Below, in pieces: positions 1 to 6,125 of a DNA stretch of 9,999 nt (the stretch's first letter is position 1; every line of letters starts with the position of its first letter). Made by a program: the position numbers and the translations under genes. The notes under the pieces were generated by a model, which saw nothing but the letters and a program-made list of their open reading frames with translations, was not told the origin of the DNA and ran no database searches. The DNA is taken from NCBI GenBank assembly GCA_938002705.1, contig CALLAG010000199.1, positions 1 through 9,999 of the forward strand. Reading direction: 5' to 3'. The stretch is from an uncultured Saprospiraceae bacterium (lineage in GTDB: Bacteria; Bacteroidota; Bacteroidia; Chitinophagales; Saprospiraceae).

Positions 1-146
1 AATGGCGGATAAGATCGCTCATATAATTTATTTCAGATTAAGACAGAAAACCTGCCTACTGGCAGGCAGGCGTAGACATAGCCTTAGCTATGGCGAGGCT
101 TTCTAACGCAGATATGGAATAAATTATAATGCGAATTACCGCAATT
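1..146. repeat. Composite imperfect inverted repeat with two internal hairpins (REP/MITE-like)
   Basis: The outer arms pair in segments: 5-8 with 139-142, 15-18 with 131-134, a run of 11 base pairs from 22-32 with 118-128, and 45-49 with 100-104. Between the arms lie two compact hairpins: CCTGCC-TACT-GGCAGG at 51-66 (followed by a second GGCAGG ending at 70) and CATAGC-CTTA-GCTATG at 77-92. A GTAG tetranucleotide at 72-75 sits directly before the second hairpin, as in bacterial REP sequences. Pairing may continue left of the window, so the true left edge is unknown. The element ends a few bases past the stop of the minus-strand gene at 154-522. It could be a dispersed REP/MITE-type repeat or a 3' structure of a transcript. 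It has no T-tract typical of an intrinsic terminator. The pairing is seen directly; the repeat identity is inference. Confidence 0.6.
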
Positions 147-153
147 TTATAGG

Positions 154-522
154 TTAATTTGTATTAGTATTACCCTTAGCTAATCGAGCATCTCTAAAAC
201 TCTTGATGAACAAGATGAAGGCGATAATAGATGTCAGCATCATCACACCAGTTCTCAGCATAGCCATATTATCTCCACCTTCTATTGCTTTCATAAATGG
301 TCTTGCAAGACCGATGATGATCAATAAAGTTAATACAACAGCTACATGTGATACAACCTTATGGTGATTCCTGATAAAATTAGTACATACGAATAATATG
401 ATTCCAACAACAACTGGTATTACTGGAGTAGGTGACTTTTCGAGACCTGTTTCATTGACACCCCACATACCTAATACTACAAGTACAAGGGCATTGATCA
501 TATTAGCATTAGATGCATTCAT
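154..522 (-). CDS. Small four-helix integral membrane protein, uncharacterised
   Basis: This encodes 122 residues with about four hydrophobic segments (roughly 8-22, 32-50, 56-75 and 86-106), short polar loops and a charged C-terminus (KSFRDARLAKG) that is likely cytoplasmic. A Ser-Pro-Thr-Pro stretch opens the second helix. There is no signal peptide, catalytic motif or metal-binding cluster, so an inner-membrane location is likely but no function can be assigned. I chose the ATG at 522; Met8 is an alternative start that would trim only the polar N-terminus. The gene is divergent from the FGE-like lipoprotein gene across 152 bp, and the palindromic element at 1-146 lies just after its stop. 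It is probably monocistronic as far as the window shows. Confidence 0.8.
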   Translation of the reverse strand: MNASNANMINALVLVVLGMWGVNETGLEKSPTPVIPVVVGIILFVCTNFIRNHHKVVSHVAVVLTLLIIIGLARPFMKAIEGGDNMAMLRTGVMMLTSIIAFILFIKSFRDARLAKGNTNTN

Positions 523-575
523 GTTTTTCTGATTTTCTGCGAAGATATAGAAAATTGGATATTGTTCTTATCATT

Positions 576-589
576 GTTTCGAAACGTTT
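576..589. promoter_or_regulatory. Overlapping palindromes in a divergent intergenic region, possible operator
   Basis: GTTTCGAAAC (576-585) is a perfect 10-bp palindrome. It overlaps AAACGTTT (582-589), a perfect 8-bp palindrome. The site lies roughly midway between the divergent starts at 522 and 675, where a dimeric repressor could affect both genes. AAACGTTT cores occur in LacI/PurR-family operators, but no such regulator is in the window. I see no convincing Bacteroidota promoter (TTTG with TAnnTTTG) at good spacing on either strand here. An operator role is inference. Confidence 0.3.
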
Positions 590-674
590 TAATACTTTCA
601 AGAAGAATTTCTATAGAGATTGTTAAATCACTTCCATATTCTGATACCAAATCAAAATAAACCATCTAATTAGT

Positions 675-1625
675 ATGAATAGAATAGTATCAACAATTTG
701 TATCTTGACTTATAGTCTATTGCTTTTGGTTTCATGTAAAGGTATCAAGGAAGTGAAATCAGATAGCATATCCACTTCAAAAATAGATCAGAAGACTGTA
801 TGCGAAATTGATAAAATAACAGAACCACCGGGTACAAAAGAGATCGGTGATAACGTCTACCTTGATAGATTTGAGATATCTAATATCAATTACAAAATGT
901 TCTTATACCAAGTCAAACATCTTCCAGATTGGGAATGGCGAATGTCATACGAACAATTGCTACCTGACACATCTGTATGGGATAATATAGATGTGGGACT
1001 GACTCTCAGCGGTGAGTATTCTGATCCAGCAGATTTTTTCAGAAATTTATATTTTAGAGATGCTTCGTTTGATGATTATCCATTTGTGGGCGTCAGTTAT
1101 GAACAAGCAATTGAATTTTCACGGTGGCGAACAGATAGAGTTCTACAAATGATTTTAATTGAGAATGGATGTATAGATAAGCAAATAGATGAAGCAGAAT
1201 TTACTGTAGATAAGTACTTTCAGGGATACTACAAGGATTACATTCCTAATGATAGTTTAAGATTTCCATTGTATACATTGATAGATTATGATTTCATTAG
1301 AAATACAGAATATATTGATACATTAGATCCAGGTCATGCCCAATCAATTGAATATCATAATCAGTCTCTAAAGGAAAATAAAATTGAGTTTACTATGCCA
1401 AGGTATAAAGTGGCTTATGATGTAGATCGCTTAGTCGGGAATGTAGCGGAGATGACCGATAAGAAAGGTATCGCATTTGGTGGAAGTTGGAGTCACACAC
1501 TCGCAGAATGTAATTTAGATAGTATCCAAAATTATACTGTACCGACTAATTGGTTAGGTTTTAGAAATATGGCTAGACTTGTCACATATGGCGAATATCA
1601 AGAGTATAAAGCAAGACTTGATTGA
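675..1625 (+). CDS. SUMF1/formylglycine-generating-enzyme-fold lipoprotein, probably non-catalytic
   Basis: This encodes 316 residues. The N-terminus is a lipoprotein signal: basic MNR, a hydrophobic stretch, then lipobox LVSC with Cys21 as the lipidated residue. A linker follows, then a divergent FGE-sulfatase (SUMF1) fold. Visible landmarks are DRFEISN (about 64-70, usually DxxEVTN), PFVGVSYEQAIEFSRW (136-151), GNVAEM (255-260, usually GNVWEW), GGSW (269-272) and GFR (295-297). Aligned by eye to the catalytic segment of true FGE, the first active-site Cys is His here (His274) and only the second (Cys279) remains, so formylglycine formation is unlikely. In Bacteroidota this fold also occurs in the gliding/T9SS lipoproteins GldJ and GldK. 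This protein is shorter than GldJ or GldK and should not be named as either. It converges on the DUF1501 operon, whose first gene encodes a T9SS cargo protein. It is probably a periplasmic or surface structural lipoprotein. Confidence 0.8.
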   Translation: MNRIVSTICILTYSLLLLVSCKGIKEVKSDSISTSKIDQKTVCEIDKITEPPGTKEIGDNVYLDRFEISNINYKMFLYQVKHLPDWEWRMSYEQLLPDTSVWDNIDVGLTLSGEYSDPADFFRNLYFRDASFDDYPFVGVSYEQAIEFSRWRTDRVLQMILIENGCIDKQIDEAEFTVDKYFQGYYKDYIPNDSLRFPLYTLIDYDFIRNTEYIDTLDPGHAQSIEYHNQSLKENKIEFTMPRYKVAYDVDRLVGNVAEMTDKKGIAFGGSWSHTLAECNLDSIQNYTVPTNWLGFRNMARLVTYGEYQEYKARLD

Positions 1626-1651
1626 TCATTCTTCATTTTTTTGAATACTCC

Positions 1652-3046
1652 CTACTTAAACATCCCAATAGGCATATCATTATTGACATCAAAGAAATTG
1701 CCAGCATTAGGGAATATATCCCTTAAGTCTGTACGAGATACACCAAACCACAATGCTAATTCTGCAAAGTACTCATCTACAGATGTTGTCGGTAGCATAA
1801 TACCACCACCACCTAATTCGTATTCGCTATTCAATTCTAATGATGGGTACTGTCCGAATATCTGACCACCCTTGATAGGGCCACCCATAACCATAACGTT
1901 ACCACCCCATGCGTGATCAGTGCCATTACCATTCCACGTAAGTGTCCTACCGAACTCAGAACTTGTAAATGTCGTCACACAATCTTGCATACCAATTACA
2001 TCAAGTGCAGAAGAGAACTGTGACATTGCTCTGGATAAGTCATTGAGCATCTCAGTTTGAGAATTTAATAATTCGTCATGATGATCCCATCCGCCCATGT
2101 CTAAGAAGAATATCTGACGCTTTACGCCTAACTGTTCTCTTGCCGATATAGTACGGGCGATCATCTTAAGCTGGCTGGCCACTTCTGTGGTGTCGAATAT
2201 GCCATCGAGAGGTTCGCTGCCATCTATGGCATCAGAGAACTCTACATAAGCATCTCTAGATGTTTTGAGTACATCGATGTATGTTTTCTTGAATATGTCT
2301 TGATAGTTGGCGTCTATGATATTGTCTACTCCTACGTCTCTTAATCTTTCTATATCACCTGGATTTTCAGTTTTGTATCTATAGATGCCGATAGCACCTT
2401 CTTCTTGGTCTATTGTATATTCTACGGTATTAGATCCTGTCTGAAAGACATTGTTGCCACTCAGTGATATGTTAAGAGATATCTTATCATTAGTGTTCTG
2501 AGAAGATAATAGATCGGCGATTCTACCTCCCCATCCTATACTTGATCTCTGATGTGGTAGTGATGTCTGCCACTGCTGTACCTGATCAGAATGAGAGAAT
2601 AATCCTAAGGGCAATAACTGCTCATACTGGAAGACTTCATCTTTGGCCATAGGTTGTAATAGGGTTCCTATATTAGATATAAATGATAGGTTACCATTAT
2701 TAAATAATTGTTGTATACCACCCATAGATGGATGTACACCAAAGTCTACACCGTTGAGTTGATTGATTTGATTCTGAGGTATAGCGACACTTGATCTTGT
2801 GTTCTGATAGTGGCCATACTGCACTGGATCAGTAGGTATAAGCATGTTGTGAGAATCACTACCTCCAGAAAGAAGAATACATACGAGGGCTTTGTAATTA
2901 CCTCCTGCAAGGGTTGCAGAATTAGATATACTTGCCGCATTCATAAACTTAAGATTCGCCAATGTCGAAAACAAACTTGTACTCGTCACAGCGGCACAAG
3001 ATGCTTGACCCATAAATTTTCTTCGCGATATATGATGATGTCCCAT
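1652..3046 (-). CDS. DUF1501 family protein, Tat-exported
   Basis: This encodes 464 residues. A twin-arginine signal (SRRKFM, residues 8-13) precedes a mildly hydrophobic segment, with possible cleavage near NAA (36-38), so export in folded form by Tat is expected. The DUF1501 landmarks are all present: SGGSDSHNMLIP (60-71, the position of the usual GGNDG..N motif), HSDQVQQWQ (152-160), GGWDHHDE (318-325), SSEFGRT (362-368) and TDHAWGGN (376-383). The repeated Asp/His residues resemble the metal-ligand pattern of the alkaline phosphatase/sulfatase superfamily, to which DUF1501 is usually related. The substrate is unknown. It is the last gene of a three-gene operon, starting 39 bp after the DUF1800 stop. 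DUF1501 and DUF1800 genes are very often adjacent across bacteria, which suggests a shared process. The length is normal and the ORF is intact. The three histidines at residues 3-5 are natural. Confidence 0.93.
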   Translation of the reverse strand: MGHHHISRRKFMGQASCAAVTSTSLFSTLANLKFMNAASISNSATLAGGNYKALVCILLSGGSDSHNMLIPTDPVQYGHYQNTRSSVAIPQNQINQLNGVDFGVHPSMGGIQQLFNNGNLSFISNIGTLLQPMAKDEVFQYEQLLPLGLFSHSDQVQQWQTSLPHQRSSIGWGGRIADLLSSQNTNDKISLNISLSGNNVFQTGSNTVEYTIDQEEGAIGIYRYKTENPGDIERLRDVGVDNIIDANYQDIFKKTYIDVLKTSRDAYVEFSDAIDGSEPLDGIFDTTEVASQLKMIARTISAREQLGVKRQIFFLDMGGWDHHDELLNSQTEMLNDLSRAMSQFSSALDVIGMQDCVTTFTSSEFGRTLTWNGNGTDHAWGGNVMVMGGPIKGGQIFGQYPSLELNSEYELGGGGIMLPTTSVDEYFAELALWFGVSRTDLRDIFPNAGNFFDVNNDMPIGMFK

Positions 3047-3085
3047 TGTATTATTTTTTTGATTTTAAGAATTGGTTGAGGCTGT

Positions 3086-5092
3086 TTATTTGGCGATTGT
3101 GTAATCGGGAGACCACATAATCAAGTACAAGAGAGATTTGAGCGGCACTGATGCGTAACCATCATTATACCAATCGGGTACTTCGTCTATGAAGGCTCTT
3201 AGTGTATTCTTAAGTTCATCAGTCATCTGTCCGTTAGTGAATACGATGTCTATATGATGTATGAATTTCTCTGGGTCATCCTTATAGATCTCTGATAACT
3301 CAGTATAGTCAAACTTAATATCCTCAAGTCCTATATGCTCGTACCAGTTATACCATGCAGCATCGTAGTAGGGTGCAGTAAATATATAGACGCTATTGAT
3401 ATAATTAATGGCAGTAGTAGAATCATGTATTTTGAACTCAGGACCGTATAGGTCATTCTCTGCCATCTCTCCGACGGGCTGATGATCTGGTAAGTAGAAA
3501 TTAAAAACTGATGGCGACATCATCGGAAACTGCTTGACAGCTTGGTAATAATTAAAACCATTATTCCAGAATCTAAGATTATCCAATACAACTATTGTAT
3601 CTGCAGTGTATTGTATGCCTTCGCAACTATAGCTGCTAAAGTTAACGTCATACACGATCTTCTCTCCGAACTTCGGAATAACTTTGATAAATTCTGATCC
3701 TCTCAGGACAGGTTCTCTTAATTTGCCATTGTCAAAGTGGAGCATCTCATCACAATCTCTTGCCTCGGGATCTAAGAGTATCGCTTTTATAACGGCAGCC
3801 ATGTCACCTCTTTCTCCAAATCCATTGTCATTGAATACAGCAGAGATTCTTGATATGTATGCTGGACTCGGATTAGACTTGACCAGTCTTTGTATTAGTT
3901 GTCTTCCTATGAATGGCCCTACATTAGGATGATTATACAGATAGTCTATCGCCATCTCGATATCATCGAGACCATTTTGTCCAGCCGGTATTTCTAGTCC
4001 ATTTAGTAATGACTTTGATCCTGTATCATGCCACTGTGGGTACATGATCATTGGTTCTGTTTTGTTAGCAGAATAATATCCTAAGCCAAAGTGTGCATTC
4101 CATGTTATGTGAGGCATCGTAGGGTCGGTGCTACCAGGACCTAAGCCTGTGAAGACTCTAGCAAGTTCTTTTATATCCTCGTTAGTATAGGTTGGTATAT
4201 CATTGCCATCTGTATCTTTTTTTCTTGTGCCATCTTGATTTAATTCATATAGACCGATAGAGAATAGCTGCATGACTTCTCTTGCATAATTTTCGTCAGG
4301 ATGTATATTTTCTTCTGGAATTGCTTTGGGGTTATTCATATGACTGAGGTAGACACCCATAGCAGGATTGAGTGATACTTCTAGTAGTAAGTCTCTGAAA
4401 TTACCAAAAGAATGATGAAGTAAAATATCATAAAATGCCGACAGGGATTCTCCATTCTCACCTAAGTCTGACTGTGCTGATATAACCATTATCTGGCTTA
4501 GAGCATAGGCCACCCTTTGTCGCAGTTGATCATCAGATGTGAGCATGCTCTGTGACCACGCGAAGTTAAAATGTAAAGCGTATGGCCCATATAACTCATC
4601 CAGATATGCTTGTCTAAGAACATCTACTTCAGCTTGAGATAGATTAGGCGGTTCTATGTTAGGGTCTTCTTCAGAAGCCTTGCATAATTCTGTGATATAG
4701 TACCCTAACCATACATCGAATGACATCTCATACATCGTCTCTAACTCATTCCATATATCCCAATGTAGGGGTGTCAGATATGTGATAGGAATATTAAGTT
4801 GCTCATCTATCCATGTCTCCATACCGAGAGCTGTAGCTCTTTTGATCTCGTCCATATCAGCACCGAATGTGGCTTGTGACATCAATCGGGACATCTCTAT
4901 GAGCTCAGCATCCATACCTCTGGCGTTGATAGTATTGCTGGCTCTGGACCTACCGTCCTCGCTACTTGATGTTACAGTAATACCTGAATCATGTCCAGCA
5001 CCTAAGTAATCATCATAATTCTGACCACTGATATGAGTAGATACTAACGTGAGTATTACAGAAATGCTTATTGTATAGAATGTATTTTTCAT
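3086..5092 (-). CDS. DUF1800 family secreted protein
   Basis: This encodes 668 residues. A Sec signal peptide (about 1-23, ending near HISG) is followed by a low-complexity Ser/Arg linker, and the DUF1800 domain starts near residue 69 (LMSQATFGADMDEI). Characteristic segments follow in order: RQRVAYALSQ (191-200), HPDENYAREVMQLFSIG (264-280), YTNEDIKELARVFTG (302-316), HDTGSKSLL (355-363), HPNVGPFIGRQLIQRLV (388-404), GDMAAVIKAILLDPEA (429-444) and GKLREPVLR (456-464). The domain is mostly helical and its biochemical role is not established. No lipobox and no T9SS tail are visible, so a periplasmic location is most likely. It is the middle gene of the operon, 17 bp after the discoidin gene and 39 bp before DUF1501. 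The ATG at 5092 is preceded by an A-rich stretch typical of Bacteroidota start sites. Confidence 0.93.
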   Translation of the reverse strand: MKNTFYTISISVILTLVSTHISGQNYDDYLGAGHDSGITVTSSSEDGRSRASNTINARGMDAELIEMSRLMSQATFGADMDEIKRATALGMETWIDEQLNIPITYLTPLHWDIWNELETMYEMSFDVWLGYYITELCKASEEDPNIEPPNLSQAEVDVLRQAYLDELYGPYALHFNFAWSQSMLTSDDQLRQRVAYALSQIMVISAQSDLGENGESLSAFYDILLHHSFGNFRDLLLEVSLNPAMGVYLSHMNNPKAIPEENIHPDENYAREVMQLFSIGLYELNQDGTRKKDTDGNDIPTYTNEDIKELARVFTGLGPGSTDPTMPHITWNAHFGLGYYSANKTEPMIMYPQWHDTGSKSLLNGLEIPAGQNGLDDIEMAIDYLYNHPNVGPFIGRQLIQRLVKSNPSPAYISRISAVFNDNGFGERGDMAAVIKAILLDPEARDCDEMLHFDNGKLREPVLRGSEFIKVIPKFGEKIVYDVNFSSYSCEGIQYTADTIVVLDNLRFWNNGFNYYQAVKQFPMMSPSVFNFYLPDHQPVGEMAENDLYGPEFKIHDSTTAINYINSVYIFTAPYYDAAWYNWYEHIGLEDIKFDYTELSEIYKDDPEKFIHHIDIVFTNGQMTDELKNTLRAFIDEVPDWYNDGYASVPLKSLLYLIMWSPDYTIAK

Positions 5093-5109
5093 CTTTTTAT
5101 TAATTAGTA

Positions 5110-5862
5110 TCAGTTAGCGTGTACAACTGAGAGGTTAACAAAAGAATTATAATCTCCAGATGTAATACTTATCACGTACTGACCTGCTGTAAGATCTGAT
5201 GCATTGATAGGAAACTGATTTTCTCCTTCTCGTATAGATATCTGTTGTTCGCTTATGGTTCTACCACTCATGTCATTGATCTTCATCTGAGCTTGGAGTG
5301 ATACTGAGGAGGCTATTTTTAGTTGTGTAATGGCATCTGCAGGATTAGGGAATACTGATAACTGAGTGACACCGATTTCTGATAGGTCTTCTGTAGATGT
5401 TGTGATACCTGAGGTTTCTATTTTGATCTCGCTGAGTCCTACACAGTCACCTCCATGATTCTCTATTGTTGTGATGAGAATATATCTTGCTTTGAGATCA
5501 TTGAAGTGTGGTCCATCTTCTCCCTCATAGAAAGTTGAGCCATTAGCTTCATTAAGATTAAATGTCCCCCATTCTGTCCATGTGATACCATCATAAGAAT
5601 AATCTATGACTGCTTGGCTGATACCTTCATCAGTTCTATCATTAGCATTGACATTCCAGAAGTGGGTCTGTCCTAGCTTATACACTTCTCCGAAGTCGTA
5701 CATAATCCAGTGTGATAAGCCTCTGCTTGCATTAGGGTTAGCCGTCATCTCGCATGAGATCCAAGCATCATCTGCGATGGTACTATGTCTATCCTGATAG
5801 CACTGTGCTGATAATAGGTTAAAAGCTATCATGGCCAGAGACCAAATGTAGATTCTCTTCAT
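5110..5862 (-). CDS. Secreted F5/8-type (discoidin-like) domain protein with T9SS type A sorting domain
   Basis: This encodes 250 residues. The signal peptide (1 to about 20, ending LLSAQ) has Gln before Cys21, which does not fit a lipobox, so it is a Sec-cleaved protein. Residues about 30-149 fit a galactose-binding/F5-8 type C fold: HWIMYDFGEVYKLGQTHFWN, DYSYDGITWTEWG and ARYILITTIENHGGDCVGLS. A short linker leads to a T9SS C-terminal sorting domain (about 165-250) with SVFPNPAD, a DMSGR turn and LTAGQYVISI. The extreme C-terminus (NLSVVHAN) lacks the common basic residue before the last strand. The protein is predicted to cross the outer membrane by T9SS and act at the surface, probably binding a glycan or similar ligand. 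It is the first gene of the operon with DUF1800 and DUF1501. An upstream in-frame ATG at 5870 is blocked by a TGA, which fixes the start at 5862. Confidence 0.88.
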   Translation of the reverse strand: MKRIYIWSLAMIAFNLLSAQCYQDRHSTIADDAWISCEMTANPNASRGLSHWIMYDFGEVYKLGQTHFWNVNANDRTDEGISQAVIDYSYDGITWTEWGTFNLNEANGSTFYEGEDGPHFNDLKARYILITTIENHGGDCVGLSEIKIETSGITTSTEDLSEIGVTQLSVFPNPADAITQLKIASSVSLQAQMKINDMSGRTISEQQISIREGENQFPINASDLTAGQYVISITSGDYNSFVNLSVVHAN

Positions 5863-5900
5863 AATGTCATAGATAAAAAAGTGAAGGAAAAATTGTTTTC

Positions 5901-5937
5901 AAAAAAAGAAGGCAAATGGGTCATTTGATTTACCTTC
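5901..5937 (-). terminator. Minus-strand hairpin plus T7 tract upstream of the F5/8-DUF1800-DUF1501 operon
   Basis: Read on the minus strand, GAAGGTAAAT (5937-5928) pairs with ATTTGCCTTC (5917-5908) over 10 positions, one a G-U wobble, and is followed at once by seven T (5907-5901). On the plus strand the wobble becomes a C/A mismatch, so the structure favours minus-strand RNA. An alternative pairing, CAAAT with ATTTG inside GAAGG/CCTTC, gives a bulged hairpin. It looks like an intrinsic terminator, yet it lies about 40 bp before the start of the minus-strand operon and no minus-strand gene ends here. It could be a leader attenuator, the end of a small RNA, or a 5' UTR stem. A weak TAnnTTTG-like box (TAACTTTA, minus strand, 5948-5941) nearby would place the transcript start almost inside the hairpin. 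Confidence 0.45.
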
Positions 5938-5969
5938 CTATAAAGTTAATGCATTCCCACTACAATTAT

Positions 5970-5998
5970 TTAGGTGTTTTCCATTAATAATTACCTAA
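5970..5998 (+). promoter_or_regulatory. Hairpin upstream of the glycosyltransferase genes
   Basis: TTAGGT (5970-5975) pairs perfectly with ACCTAA (5993-5998), with a G-U pair adding one step inward (5976 with 5992 on the plus strand). The loop is about 15-17 bases and AT-rich. On its own it is weak. It gains interest because it ends two bases before the much stronger stem at 6001-6061, so the two could form a structured leader on a plus-strand transcript. Confidence 0.25.
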
Positions 5999-6000
5999 TT

Positions 6001-6061
6001 ATGGCTTAACTATAAGATAAATGTCAAAAATCTGGTCACCAATTGCTTATGGTTAAGCTAT
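6001..6061 (+). promoter_or_regulatory. Sixteen-pair stem with 29-nt loop, candidate structured leader
   Basis: Bases 6001-6016 pair without a gap with 6046-6061. The core arms are GCTTAACTATAAG and CTTATGGTTAAGC. On plus-strand RNA all 16 positions pair, two as G-U wobbles (6003 with 6059, 6011 with 6051); on minus-strand RNA these become A/C mismatches, which points to a plus-strand RNA structure. The loop (6017-6045) holds GGTCACC, itself a tiny inverted repeat. The stem is followed by an AT-rich stretch with no long T run, so it is a poor terminator. It lies just before the possible leader ORF at 6073 and the glycosyltransferase, so a 5' UTR element is the favoured reading. A DNA operator with widely spaced half-sites is also possible. 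Confidence 0.4.
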
Positions 6062-6072
6062 TTAATAAAGCT

Positions 6073-6120
6073 ATGATGGTGCTGTTTATTGTGAGATTTC
6101 ATTTATTTGTGTCGCAATAG
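6073..6120 (+). CDS. Possible 15-codon upstream ORF (leader peptide)
   Basis: ATGATG at 6073 opens a frame reading MMVLFIVRFHLFVSQ and ending with TAG at 6118-6120. It contains the only ATG codons close upstream of the glycosyltransferase reading frame, which is in another frame and has no standard start. The TAG overlaps a candidate ATA start (6117-6119) and lies five bases before an ATT candidate (6126), an arrangement that could allow termination-reinitiation. The peptide is hydrophobic but has no recognisable motif. It may be chance; it is listed because it bears on how the next gene is translated. Confidence 0.2.
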   Translation: MMVLFIVRFHLFVSQ

Positions 6121-6125
6121 AAGCT

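Noticed and set aside
1626..1651. A possible terminator between the convergent lipoprotein and DUF1501 genes.
   Set aside because: There is a T-run, but only a 4-bp complementary stem (ATTC/GAAT) around it, too weak to support.
1641..1865. A 74-codon plus-strand ORF over the end of the DUF1501 gene.
   Set aside because: It lies almost wholly antisense to well-conserved DUF1501 sequence and has no recognisable protein features.
3032..3040. Three consecutive histidines at the start of the DUF1501 protein, like a purification tag.
   Set aside because: It is followed directly by a natural Tat motif, and three residues are too few to suggest engineering.
2746..3079. Other ORFs overlapping the start of the DUF1501 gene on both strands.
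   Set aside because: The conserved Tat signal and the GGSDSHN motif are in the DUF1501 frame; the others are shadows.
3684..5009. Plus-strand ORFs opposite the DUF1800 gene.
   Set aside because: They are antisense to strongly conserved DUF1800 motifs and have low-complexity composition.
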